Positions 26,479 through 34,380 of a DNA stretch of 64,000 nucleotides are shown here, one piece after another. Source of the DNA: Janthinobacterium silvisoli. GTDB taxonomy: Bacteria; Pseudomonadota; Gammaproteobacteria; Burkholderiales; Burkholderiaceae_D. Both the position numbers and the translations under genes were made by a program. Location: contig NZ_JACHCL010000002.1 in assembly GCF_014200725.1 (NCBI RefSeq), positions 868,001 through 932,000 of the forward strand, read 5' to 3'. The stretch's first letter is position 1. Each line of letters begins with the position of its first letter. The notes beneath the pieces are model-generated. The model made no database searches. It was not told the DNA's origin and saw only the letters and a list, made by a program, of their open reading frames with translations.

Positions 26479-28730
26479 AGTACACCATTGCAGTACGGGC
26501 CCTGTGCGAATTCACGGCCAAAATAGGTGATCTGGACCTGCGCTTCACGCCCTCGCCCACTTCGCAGGAAGGCATCGCCGGCCACGCCACCGTCACGGGC
26601 CGGCGCAATGATGATTACCAGCGCGAAATCAGCCTGGCCGGCGACTTCGGTCCGCTACATGTGCGGGGCCGCGCCGATGGCTACGACCCGGCCCGGCGCC
26701 AGCTGGAAGAAATCAAGACCTATCGGGGCGAACTGGACAAGATGCCGGCCAACCACCGGCAATTGCATTGGGCACAGGCGCGCATCTATGGCCATTTGCT
26801 GTGCCAGCAATTACAACTGCCCATGCTGCGCGTGGCGCTGGTGTATTTCGATATCGCCAGCCAGAAAGAAACCGTGATGCACGAGGAATGCACGGCCGAG
26901 GCGCTGCGCACCTATTTCGAGCAGCATTGCAGCTTGTTCCTGGAATGGGCAGAACAGGAGCTGGCGCACCGGCAAGCCCGCGATACACAATTGAAAGCAA
27001 TGAGCTTTCCCCATGCCACATTTCGCCCGGGTCAGCGCCAGCTGGCAGAAGCCATGTACAAAGCCAGCACCCGCTCCTGCTGCCTGCTGGCGCAAGCGCC
27101 GACGGGCATCGGCAAATCGGTAGGCAGCCTGTTTCCCATGCTCAAGGCTACGGCCGCGCATGGCCTCGATAAGGTGTTTTTTTTGGCGGCCAAGGTACCG
27201 GGGCGGCAAATGGCGCTCGACGCCTGCGCCATCGTGAAAAACAGCGCCCCGCTGCTGCCGCTGCGCGTGCTGGAATTGAGCGCCAAGGCCAGCGCCTGCG
27301 CGCATCCTGATAAAGCTTGCCACGGTGAATCATGTCCGCTGGCACGGGGCTTTTATGACCGCTTGCCGCTGGCGCGTGCGGCGGCACTGGCCAGCGGCTT
27401 GATACTCGACAAGGAAGCCGTGCGCGCCATCGCCTTGCAGCTGGACGTGTGCCCGTACTACCTGGGCATGGAACTGGCGCGCTGGAGCGATGTCGTCATC
27501 GGCGACTACAACTATTATTTTGACCACAGCGCCATGCTGTACGGCATGACGGTCGCCAACGACTGGAAAGTCAATGTGCTGATCGATGAAGCCCACAATA
27601 TGGTGGCCCGCACGCGCGGCATGTACACGGCCGAACTGGAGCAGGCCGAACTGAAAATGCTGCGCAAGATCGCGCCAGAAGCACTGAAAAAGCCGCTGGA
27701 CCGGGTATCGCGCCAGTGGACTGCGTTGCTGAAGGAACAGGATAGCGATTATCTGGTTCACCCTGCCCTGCCGGAAAAATTCTTTGCGGCCTTGCAAAAC
27801 GTGGCCACGGCTTTTGGCGACTATATGACCGAACACGCGGCCGCGCTCGATGAAGAGTTGCAGCGCTTTTATTTTGACGTGCTGCTGCTGAACCGGCTGG
27901 CCGAAAGCTTTGGCGACCATTCCTTGTTCGACGTCAGCAAAACGGCCAGCGGTTCCACCGTCTGCATCCGCAATATCGTGCCAGCGCCGTTCCTGAAATC
28001 GCGCTTTGAAGCGAGCCGCAGCACGGCCCTGTTTTCCGCCACCCTGAGTCCCTGGAATTACTACAGCGACACTCTGGGCATGCCGGAGAGCACGGCCTGG
28101 GTCGATGTGGAATCGCCATTCCAGGCCGAGCAGCTGGCCGTGCGCGTGGCCGATACCATTTCCACGCGCTACCAGCATCGCGCCGCATCGCTGTTACCCA
28201 TCGCCGAGCTGATGGCGCGCCAGTATGCGGAAACACCGGGTAATTACCTGGCGTTCTTCAGCAGCTTTGATTACATGGAAAAGACGGCCACCTTGTTCGC
28301 GCAGCACTTTCCTGACGTCCCCATCTGGCTGCAACCACGCCGCATGGACGATGGCGCCCGGACGCAATTTTTAGGACGTTTTGGCCTGGAAACGCGCGGC
28401 ATCGGCTTTGCCGTGCTGGGCGGCGCATTTGGCGAAGGTATCGACTTGCCTGGCGCGCGCCTGATCGGCGCCTTTATCGCCACCTTGGGCTTGCCGCAGA
28501 TCAATCCCGTGAATGAACAGATACGCCAGCGCATGGGCGACATTTTCGGCGCCGGCTACGACTACACGTATTTATATCCCGGCATGCAGAAAGTGGTGCA
28601 GGCGGCCGGCCGCGTGATCCGCACGCAATCGGACAAGGGAGTGGTCTACCTGATCGACGACCGCTTTGCGCGGCCGGAAATCCGCCAGCTGCTGCCCATC
28701 TGGTGGGATGTGCAGCTGGCCGAACGGTAG
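26475..28730 (+). CDS. PD-(D/E)XK nuclease-XPD/DinG-type Fe-S helicase fusion
   Basis: 751 residues from ATG 26475, overlapping the fan1 stop. An N-terminal RecB/Cas4-like nuclease domain is visible: D68 (GRADG), E79 and K81 (EEIK), then Q101-x3-Y105. An SF2 helicase follows with Walker A APTGIGKS (K214) and DEAH box 371-374. Four Cys at 275, 282, 287 and 326 sit between motifs I and II, as in the Fe-S cluster of XPD, FancJ and DinG. Late motifs include FSATLSPWNYYSDTLGMP and QAAGRVIRTQSDKGVVYLIDDRF. Such helicases unwind 5' to 3'. Coupling to FAN1 points to joint processing of crosslinks or flaps. Confidence 0.9.
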   Translation: MKYTIAVRALCEFTAKIGDLDLRFTPSPTSQEGIAGHATVTGRRNDDYQREISLAGDFGPLHVRGRADGYDPARRQLEEIKTYRGELDKMPANHRQLHWAQARIYGHLLCQQLQLPMLRVALVYFDIASQKETVMHEECTAEALRTYFEQHCSLFLEWAEQELAHRQARDTQLKAMSFPHATFRPGQRQLAEAMYKASTRSCCLLAQAPTGIGKSVGSLFPMLKATAAHGLDKVFFLAAKVPGRQMALDACAIVKNSAPLLPLRVLELSAKASACAHPDKACHGESCPLARGFYDRLPLARAAALASGLILDKEAVRAIALQLDVCPYYLGMELARWSDVVIGDYNYYFDHSAMLYGMTVANDWKVNVLIDEAHNMVARTRGMYTAELEQAELKMLRKIAPEALKKPLDRVSRQWTALLKEQDSDYLVHPALPEKFFAALQNVATAFGDYMTEHAAALDEELQRFYFDVLLLNRLAESFGDHSLFDVSKTASGSTVCIRNIVPAPFLKSRFEASRSTALFSATLSPWNYYSDTLGMPESTAWVDVESPFQAEQLAVRVADTISTRYQHRAASLLPIAELMARQYAETPGNYLAFFSSFDYMEKTATLFAQHFPDVPIWLQPRRMDDGARTQFLGRFGLETRGIGFAVLGGAFGEGIDLPGARLIGAFIATLGLPQINPVNEQIRQRMGDIFGAGYDYTYLYPGMQKVVQAAGRVIRTQSDKGVVYLIDDRFARPEIRQLLPIWWDVQLAER

Positions 28731-28755
28731 TTGAGCCAGCTATACGCGCGGGACT

Positions 28756-29154
28756 TTACTGCTTGGCAGCCGGCTTGTCCGCCGCGGCAGTTTTTTTCTT
28801 GGCCGGCGTGCCATCTGCGTCCAATTCTGGCGGGCGAAGAAAATTGCGCAGCTCGATACGCGTCCCGTTTTGCGCCACCACCGACAACTCCAGGGTCATG
28901 CCCAGCGATTGCAGGAAACGGCGCAAGGTCGAGACATAGGTATCGGAACGCTTTTCGAGTTGCGAAACGGCATGCTGCTGGATGCCGAGCTCCCTGGCCA
29001 CTTCTGCCTGGGTCTTGCCCACGGCCTTGCGAAAATCCGTCAAGGAACTGGCGTGCGCTATCATCTCTGCTACTTTTTCCTGAGAAAGCGCGGCGATCCT
29101 TGCCTGCCGCTCGACGGGCAAACCATCAATGACTTCCTCCAGCTTTCTGCCCAT
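28756..29154 (-). CDS. XRE-family antitoxin (HigA-like)
   Basis: 132 residues from ATG 29154, six bases after AGGAG. A helix-turn-helix is clear at ~40-95 (TDFRKAVGKTQAEVARELGIQQHAVSQLEKRSDTYVSTLRRFLQSLGMTLEL). The C-terminal ~25 residues are Lys/Ala/Pro-rich (PAKKKTAAADKPAAKQ), an unusual basic tail for an antitoxin. It lies 18 bases downstream of the toxin gene, the reversed toxin-first order of higBA. It should neutralise the toxin and repress the shared promoter. Confidence 0.82.
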   Translation of the reverse strand: MGRKLEEVIDGLPVERQARIAALSQEKVAEMIAHASSLTDFRKAVGKTQAEVARELGIQQHAVSQLEKRSDTYVSTLRRFLQSLGMTLELSVVAQNGTRIELRNFLRPPELDADGTPAKKKTAAADKPAAKQ

Positions 29155-29172
29155 TTTCAACTCCTTTTACCT

Positions 29173-29553
29173 TTATTTCGCCATGGCGTTCAGCTTGTTC
29201 ACATGCCTGTCATACCGTTCATTCGCCCTGGCCAGCAAATCCCTGTAAAACTTTTCTTCACTCACACCCTGCTTGGCCGCTGCGACTAAAATCACCGCCT
29301 CACGCGTGGTATCGAAAGCAAAGGCGGCCCGCCATACTTCAGCGCCGTGATGGGCCTTGAAACGCAGTTCTTTCATGTTCGGATGTCTGGCGTTTTTCAA
29401 GCTGCCCACCAGGGGGCGCCCGGCAGCAGGCCCCAGCTTCGACAGCGCATCGGCGCTTGCCAGTAACTCATCCTGAACATCGGGCGAAAAAGCGTCGAAC
29501 TCTGCATCGAAGTCATCGTGAAACGTGACCGGCCAACTCTTGGGCGCATCCAC
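29173..29553 (-). CDS. RelE/HigB-family toxin (Gp49-like)
   Basis: 126 residues from GTG 29553, behind a strong GGAGGTG ribosome site. Core features: FHDDFDAEFDAFSPDVQDELLASADALSKLGPAAGRPLVGSLKNARHPNMKELRF, then VWRAAFAFDTTREAVILVAAAKQGVSEEKFYRDLLARANERYDRHV. This is the phage-derived Gp49/HigB pattern. Such toxins cut mRNA at the ribosome. The pair is the only toxin-antitoxin module in the window. Confidence 0.85.
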   Translation of the reverse strand: MDAPKSWPVTFHDDFDAEFDAFSPDVQDELLASADALSKLGPAAGRPLVGSLKNARHPNMKELRFKAHHGAEVWRAAFAFDTTREAVILVAAAKQGVSEEKFYRDLLARANERYDRHVNKLNAMAK

Positions 29554-29566
29554 TTATCACCTCCGA

Positions 29567-29603
29567 ATGATATCATACTAGGATGATTATGCGCTCAATG
29601 CAA
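29567..29603 (-). promoter_or_regulatory. Promoter and operator of the toxin-antitoxin operon
   Basis: Minus-strand TTGCAT (29603-29598), 17-bp spacer, TAGTAT (29580-29575). The -10 is embedded in overlapping inverted repeats: the palindrome ATGATATCAT (29567-29576) and TATCAT-N6-ATGAT. This arrangement suits autorepression by the antitoxin. Confidence 0.6.
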
Positions 29604-29648
29604 GGTCAAGGTATGGAAAATGCTCAAAGTGAGGCCTTAAAGCACTGC

Positions 29649-30389
29649 CTAACCCACCAATAACTTGAGCTTTTGATAGCCCGCCTTGCTCACAGGAATC
29701 CGCGTTTCGTCGCGCAAAATCGCCACATGGCTATCCTTGGTAAGCGCTTCGATACGGCTGATACCATCGATGTTGAGCAAATAGGAGCGGTGCACGCGCA
29801 GGAATTTCGCCGGGTCGAGCTGGCTTTCCAGTTCCGACAGGCGTTGGCTTTTCAGATAAGACTTGCCTTCCGAGCGGATGCTGACGTAATCGTCCTGGGC
29901 TTCGATATAAGCTATCCTGGCGCTGGCGATCACATGGACTTTCGCACCGTCGCGTATCAGCACGCGGTCCAGGGGCGCGTCGCGCACAGCTGCCTGGCGC
30001 GCCGCCGCTGCCACGCTAGCCACTGGCGTGCGATGGGTGCGCGCATGGGCCAGCGCCTGTTCGAAGCGCTGTTCGCTGTACGGTTTCAGCAGGTAGTCGA
30101 GCGCATGGCACTCGAATGCCTTCAGGGCATACTGATCGTAGGCGGTCACAAAAATGAAGCGCGTCTTCGCCCCCACCAGTTCAGCCACTTCAAAGCCATC
30201 CAGGCGTGGCATCTGTATGTCCAGAAACACCAGTTCCGGTTCCAGCTCCGTAATCGCCTTGACGGCTTCAAAACCGTTGGCGCATTCGGCCACGATCTCG
30301 ATATCGTCGTGGCGGGCCAGGTATTCGCGCAGCAAGCCGCGCGCCAGCATTTCATCGTCGACGATGGCTACCCGCATCTTCGCTTGCAT
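29649..30389 (-). CDS. LytTR-family response regulator
   Basis: 246 residues. Receiver domain with VAIVDDEMLARGLLREYL, phosphoacceptor Asp in LVFLDIQMP, Thr in FVTAYDQYA and Lys in YLLKPYSEQRF. A LytTR DNA-binding domain follows (~145-246): IAYIEAQDDYVSIRSEGKSYLKSQRLSELESQLDPAKFLRVHRSYLLNI. AlgR/LytR-like. The start ATG 30389 has a G-rich ribosome site upstream; ATG 30377 is an alternative. It is the last gene of a four-gene operon with its kinase and two LiaF-type membrane proteins. Confidence 0.9.
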   Translation of the reverse strand: MQAKMRVAIVDDEMLARGLLREYLARHDDIEIVAECANGFEAVKAITELEPELVFLDIQMPRLDGFEVAELVGAKTRFIFVTAYDQYALKAFECHALDYLLKPYSEQRFEQALAHARTHRTPVASVAAAARQAAVRDAPLDRVLIRDGAKVHVIASARIAYIEAQDDYVSIRSEGKSYLKSQRLSELESQLDPAKFLRVHRSYLLNIDGISRIEALTKDSHVAILRDETRIPVSKAGYQKLKLLVG

Positions 30390-30404
30390 CGTATAGTCCC
30401 CCCC

Positions 30405-31478
30405 TTATTCCTCGCTGGGGCCGGTCTGCGCCGGCATCGATATCGTCACCATAAAACAGTCATCCTGCCGCGCCCAGTGCACGCTGGCTTCGTGGCCATA
30501 GGCGCCCGCCAGCCGCTGGCGCACATTCTCCAGGCCGACGCCATTGCCCCGCTCCGATCCTTGTTCCGCATCAACAGGATTACGCACTGCAATTTGCAGC
30601 AGGCTGCCGGCCCGCCGCGCCGTGATCGCGATCAAGCCGCCTTCCGTCAAGCCGCAGATGCCATGCTTGACGGCATTTTCCACCAGCGGCTGGATCAGCA
30701 TGGGCGGCAGCAAACAGGGCAGCGCTTGCGGGTCGATATCTTCACAAACTTGCAGCCGTTCACCGAAGCGCACACGCTCGATGGAAAGAAAATGACGGAT
30801 CAGCGCCAGCTCTTGTTCCAGTGCAATATGGGTATGCGCCTCCATGCTCAGGCTCTGGCGAAAGAAGCTGGCCAGCTCTACTGTCATCGTGCGCGCGCCC
30901 GCCGCATCGATGGACGTCAGCGCACTGATGGAATTGAGGCTGTTGAACAGGAAGTGCGGATCGATCTGCGTGCGCAGCAAACGCAATTGCGCCTCTTGCG
31001 CCATCAGCTGCGCTTCCAGCCCCCGCTGTTCGGCGCCCTTGGCGCGCACGAATTCCAGCAACAGATAATGCACGGCGACAGCCAGGCAATACAACAATGC
31101 CCCCAGGCCAAAGAACAAGGCCAGCAAGGATGAACTGAGCGGCACGCCCAACCAGTGCACGTCGGGCAACAGCATCAGGCTATTCAGAAACTGCAGCAGG
31201 GTCGCCCACAGCAGCCCCGCGAACAGGGCCGCCACGCCCATCACGCCAATAATGGCGGCCGGGCGGCGCTGCGCCAGCGGATAGGCGCGGCACAGGTAAA
31301 ACGCGGAAAAACCCGTACCGATCGCATACACCAGGGTGGTGGGCACCAGCAGCAGGACGGCATTCATCCAGGCGAGCCCGGCTACCCTGGTCAGCATGGC
31401 GGCCAGGGCCAGGCCCAGCGCGATGCAGACCAGGACAAGCACGGCGGCGCTGCGCCGCTTCGACAATACCGCGACCAC
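30405..31478 (-). CDS. LytS-type sensor histidine kinase
   Basis: 357 residues from GTG 31478. Five hydrophobic segments (~12-160) form the membrane part. A His_kinase (PF06580-type) domain follows, with the phospho-acceptor region LRTQIDPHFLFNSLNSISAL and later QPLVENAVKHGI, a typical N-box, plus NGVGLENVRQRLAGAYG. It pairs with the LytTR regulator 15 bases downstream and lies 8 bases after a LiaF-like gene, a grouping that recalls cell-envelope stress systems. Confidence 0.9.
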   Translation of the reverse strand: MVAVLSKRRSAAVLVLVCIALGLALAAMLTRVAGLAWMNAVLLLVPTTLVYAIGTGFSAFYLCRAYPLAQRRPAAIIGVMGVAALFAGLLWATLLQFLNSLMLLPDVHWLGVPLSSSLLALFFGLGALLYCLAVAVHYLLLEFVRAKGAEQRGLEAQLMAQEAQLRLLRTQIDPHFLFNSLNSISALTSIDAAGARTMTVELASFFRQSLSMEAHTHIALEQELALIRHFLSIERVRFGERLQVCEDIDPQALPCLLPPMLIQPLVENAVKHGICGLTEGGLIAITARRAGSLLQIAVRNPVDAEQGSERGNGVGLENVRQRLAGAYGHEASVHWARQDDCFMVTISMPAQTGPSEE

Positions 31479-31486
31479 GCGGCGCC

Positions 31487-32290
31487 CTAGTTGCGCACTT
31501 CCAGGCCACCCATGATGGCGTAGCCTACCACGTACAAACGCTTGTCCTGGTTGGCTGGCACGATGGTCTTTTCTTCAAAGCCACCGAGTATCGGCGTGCC
31601 CTGCAAGATCACGCTCCAGTCGGGCGGCACCTTGATCGTGATGCCGCCGCAGATGGCGAACACGTTCAGTACAGCCTCGCCTTCGATCGAGGCCTGGCGC
31701 AAGTCGATTTCACAACCGGCCATGATGACATTGATGTCGCCGCCACGGAAGCGCTGCGACGATACGCGCCGCACGAAGCCGCCCAGGATGGCGGTCACTT
31801 CGATGATGCTGTCTTCATCGGCCGCGCCAGTGCTTTCATGGCTTGCCGGCGTCTTGTCCAGCGAGACGGCGCCGTTTCTCGGCTGGCCAAACGGGTCGCT
31901 CTGTGCCTTCTCATCTGGCTCGGCCATGAAGCGGCGCCGGCGCTGCCGCTGGCTGGCGCCAGGCAGCGACATCGATACCACGGCCACGCCGACACCGATA
32001 ATGACCAGCGGCCACAGCATGCTCCAGTTCACATAGAAAAAGCCCATGGCTTTCAAGGTCCACATCACGCCCAGCAACACCATCACGCCGCCCACCACAT
32101 AACCGGAGCGCGTACGGCCCTGCGAGATTTTCAGCAGGCCAAAAATGATCAGGATAGTGGGCCAGAAACGGAAGGTGTAGCGTACATTGATAAAGCCCAG
32201 GTTATCGAGCAGGAACAGCAGCCCCAGCCCGATCACCAGCACGCCCAGCACGATTTGCGTAGCGGAATCCAGTGGTGGTTTATTTTTCAT
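31487..32290 (-). CDS. LiaF-like membrane protein (DUF5668 plus LiaF C-terminal domain)
   Basis: 267 residues. Four short membrane helices (~10-105; for example IVLGVLVIGLGLLFLLDNLGFI and TILIIFGLLKISQG), a polar basic linker, then a beta-rich C-terminal domain (~160-267). That domain holds ILGGFVRRVSSQRFRGGDINVIMAGCEIDLRQASIEGEAVLNVFAICGGITIKVPPDWSV, the LiaF/DUF2154 pattern. LiaF proteins in Firmicutes restrain the LiaS kinase until envelope damage; here it probably modulates the adjacent LytS-type kinase. It overlaps the upstream small membrane gene by 11 bases. Confidence 0.85.
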   Translation of the reverse strand: MKNKPPLDSATQIVLGVLVIGLGLLFLLDNLGFINVRYTFRFWPTILIIFGLLKISQGRTRSGYVVGGVMVLLGVMWTLKAMGFFYVNWSMLWPLVIIGVGVAVVSMSLPGASQRQRRRRFMAEPDEKAQSDPFGQPRNGAVSLDKTPASHESTGAADEDSIIEVTAILGGFVRRVSSQRFRGGDINVIMAGCEIDLRQASIEGEAVLNVFAICGGITIKVPPDWSVILQGTPILGGFEEKTIVPANQDKRLYVVGYAIMGGLEVRN

Positions 32291-32663
32291 GTTCGGACTC
32301 CCGGTAAGCCATAAAATGTTTGTTCAAGACCGGTTCCAGCACCAGCCCGACGCCCCAGGCAATCAGCAATGCGGCCCAGCTATTATAGAAAGACAAGCCC
32401 CATAATTCTTCGTACGAAACATACCACCAGGCGGCGAAAAAGATCAGCCACAAACCGCTCAATATCTGCCTGGCCGACACGGGCGCCAATAACTTGTTGA
32501 TGCCGAAAACCACCATGATCGCTGGCCAATAATGCCAAAACGAATAATAGTCACGCGCGGCGATCATGCCCAGCCGGTCCAGCAGGATGACGGCGCCAAT
32601 GGCGATCAACAACAGTCCCCACAGCAGCTGGGTACGGCGGTAATGCGCTTGCTCAGGTTTCAC
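32280..32663 (-). CDS. DUF5668/LiaI-LiaF-like small membrane protein
   Basis: 127 residues from GTG 32663, with an AAAGGGG ribosome site. Four hydrophobic segments (LLWGLLLIAIGAVILLDRLGM, YWPAIMVVFGINKLL, LSGLWLIFFAAWWYVSY, SWAALLIAWGVGLVLEPVL) match the N-terminal half of its neighbour, so it looks like a LiaF transmembrane module without the beta domain. First gene of the operon with LiaF-like, LytS and LytR. A near-palindrome lies just upstream at 32689-32704. Confidence 0.8.
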   Translation of the reverse strand: MKPEQAHYRRTQLLWGLLLIAIGAVILLDRLGMIAARDYYSFWHYWPAIMVVFGINKLLAPVSARQILSGLWLIFFAAWWYVSYEELWGLSFYNSWAALLIAWGVGLVLEPVLNKHFMAYRESEHEK

Positions 32664-32688
32664 GATATCCCCTTTGTACCTCAGTGAA

Positions 32689-32704
32689 TCAGTTAATTGA
32701 CTGA
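32689..32704 (-). promoter_or_regulatory. Candidate operator of the LiaF/LytSR operon
   Basis: TCAGT-TAATTG-ACTGA, a near-perfect 16-bp palindrome 26 bases upstream of the first gene. LytTR sites are usually direct repeats, so another regulator is equally possible. Confidence 0.35.
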
Positions 32705-32750
32705 ACGTAAAGATACGCGGATTTTAAAACGGGCGAAACCATTGTTCGGC

Positions 32751-32797
32751 GAATGGCGGCTAGCAGGCGGTGAATGGCGGTGGCGCGGTGAATGGCG
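32751..32797 (+). repeat. Three GAATGGCG repeats
   Basis: GAATGGCG at 32751, 32772 and 32790, each in a G-rich context (cggtgaatggcgg). Spacing is 21 and 18 bp. They abut the hairpin at 32798-32824. Purpose unknown. Confidence 0.5.
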
Positions 32798-32824
32798 AAA
32801 AAAAAGGCCGGCATATGCCGGCCT
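32798..32824 (-). terminator. Strong intrinsic terminator reading on the minus strand
   Basis: A perfect 20-bp palindrome AGGCCGGCATATGCCGGCCT (32805-32824) followed on the minus strand by T8. It sits ~135 bases upstream of the LiaF/LytSR operon and after 400 bases with no convincing gene (32825-33224). It therefore ends either an unannotated small RNA or a leader transcript of that operon. Confidence 0.7.
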
Positions 32825-33224
32825 GGAAGGGGTTAATACTGAAAAGTTTAACACCGGAGAACTGATGGATAGCAGCTTATAAACACTGCGCTCCCACATG
32901 GCTGGGGTTGCACCATGCGGGCAAAATCTGGTGCCGATCCTTGAGGCGACCGGCTGACCTGCTGGAAGATCGAACATGCCGCCAACTTCACGGCAGTGCG
33001 TCTCGACCACGCAGAAACATCATACCGCCAATCCTGAAAAAGCACCGTTCGCTAGCGCACACAAGAAACAAGTTTGTCGCCGCCCTATTCCGATAAAGTT
33101 TTTCTTTCGATATCTGACAGCTAATCTGGTTTGTAAGCAAGTGAAAATCGGAGAAAAATACAGCCATTGATGCAGCGAATCACGATACGCGCATCGTCCC
33201 TTTCATTACTCATCAGGAAATATC

Positions 33225-34001
33225 ATGCATACATTTTCTTCCAAGGTTGCCATCGTCACCGGCGGCGGTTCCGGTATCGGTAAAGAAGTCGCCACACGCC
33301 TGGTGCAGGCAGGCGCCCAGGTCATCATCGGCGGGCGCGACGAAGCCAAGTTGCAGCGCGCAGCGGCAGAGATCGACCCGAGCGGCGCCAAGGTGCGCTA
33401 CCACGCGGGCGACATCGCCCAGCCGGCCACGGCAGCAGCGCTGGTAGCACTGGCCACGCAAGCATTTGGCGGCGTCGATATCCTTGTCAATAACGCGGGT
33501 GTATTCCGCCCCAAGGCCTTCCTCGAGGTCGACGAGGCTGAGTACGACTGGTTCCTCGACACCATCCTCAAGGGTAAGTTTTTCATGGCGCAAGCGGCCG
33601 CGAAGGCCATGCAGCAACGGGGCGGCGGCGCTATCGTGCAAACCGGTTCGCTGTGGGCCTTACAAGCCATCGGTGCGACGCCTTCGGCCGCCTACTCGGC
33701 CGCCAATGCCGGCGTGCATGCCTTGACGCGCAACCTGGCCATCGAACTGGCAGCAGCCAACATCCGCATCAACACGGTCGCCCCTGGCGTGGTGGAAACA
33801 CCGGTCTACAACACCTTCATGACCGATGAACAGGTGAAGGACACCCTGCCGTCGTTCAACGCCTTCCACCCACTGGGCCGCAATGGCCAACCGGGCGACA
33901 TCGCCGACGCCATCCTGTTCCTCGCTTCGTCAAATGCGTCGTGGATCACCGGCACCGTGTTGCCAGTGGACGGCGGTGTCATGGCTGGCCGCCAGGCCTG
34001 A
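33225..34001 (+). CDS. SDR-family oxidoreductase with altered catalytic Lys
   Basis: 258 residues, AGGA ribosome site. Rossmann motif VTGGGSGIGKEVA, NNAG at 89-92, catalytic Ser142 and Tyr157, and the classical C-terminal ILFLASSNASWITGTVLPVDGG. The YxxxK motif reads Y157-S-A-A-N161, so the active-site Lys that lowers the Tyr pKa is Asn. That is unusual and may mean weak or altered activity. First gene of a five-gene redox operon (to 37167) with very short gaps. The upstream 33070-33224 shows no clear promoter. Confidence 0.88.
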   Translation: MHTFSSKVAIVTGGGSGIGKEVATRLVQAGAQVIIGGRDEAKLQRAAAEIDPSGAKVRYHAGDIAQPATAAALVALATQAFGGVDILVNNAGVFRPKAFLEVDEAEYDWFLDTILKGKFFMAQAAAKAMQQRGGGAIVQTGSLWALQAIGATPSAAYSAANAGVHALTRNLAIELAAANIRINTVAPGVVETPVYNTFMTDEQVKDTLPSFNAFHPLGRNGQPGDIADAILFLASSNASWITGTVLPVDGGVMAGRQA

Positions 34002-34035
34002 ATCTCATTAGCAATCAATCTAAAGGAGTTTTATC

Positions 34036-34380
34036 ATGATGCAAGACTGGAATACTTACCGCGACAGCCTGCTGCAACGCGTGGGTGACGTAGCCAAGCT
34101 GACACCTGACGTGATGCGCGGGCTGATGACTATCGAGGGCGCAGCCATGAAAAGCGGCAAGCTGGAGCCGAAAATCCACGAACTGATCGCGCTGGCCGTG
34201 GCCGTCACCACGCGCTGCGATGGCTGCATCGCCGTGCATACAAAAAAGGCGGTCGAGCATGGCGCTAGCCTGGAAGAAATTACCGAGGCGCTCAGCGTGG
34301 CGATCGCGCTCAACGCGGGCGCCGCCCTGACCTATTCGGCCCGCGTGCTCGAAGCGCACGCGGCGCTGGCAGTCAAGTAA
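34036..34380 (+). CDS. AhpD-like carboxymuconolactone decarboxylase family protein
   Basis: 114 residues, AAGGAG ribosome site. Contains the CxxC-x3-H motif TTRCDGCIAVHTKKAVEHG of AhpD-type peroxidase helpers, within the helical CMD fold (ELIALAVAVTTRC, EITEALSVAIALNAGAAL). Such proteins reduce peroxides or peroxiredoxin partners through the Cys pair. Its stop overlaps the next start by one base (TAATG). Confidence 0.88.
   Translation: MMQDWNTYRDSLLQRVGDVAKLTPDVMRGLMTIEGAAMKSGKLEPKIHELIALAVAVTTRCDGCIAVHTKKAVEHGASLEEITEALSVAIALNAGAALTYSARVLEAHAALAVK

Noticed and set aside
28756-29603. Prophage or genomic island around the toxin-antitoxin pair
   Set aside because: No integrase, no attachment repeats, and flanking genes look like ordinary chromosome.
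32693-33010. 105-residue minus-strand frame in the gene-free stretch
   Set aside because: It reads through the palindrome terminator and the GAATGGCG repeats; composition is not protein-like.
32825-33200. 6S RNA, SRP RNA, tmRNA or RNase P RNA
   Set aside because: I looked for their conserved core sequences on both strands and found none.
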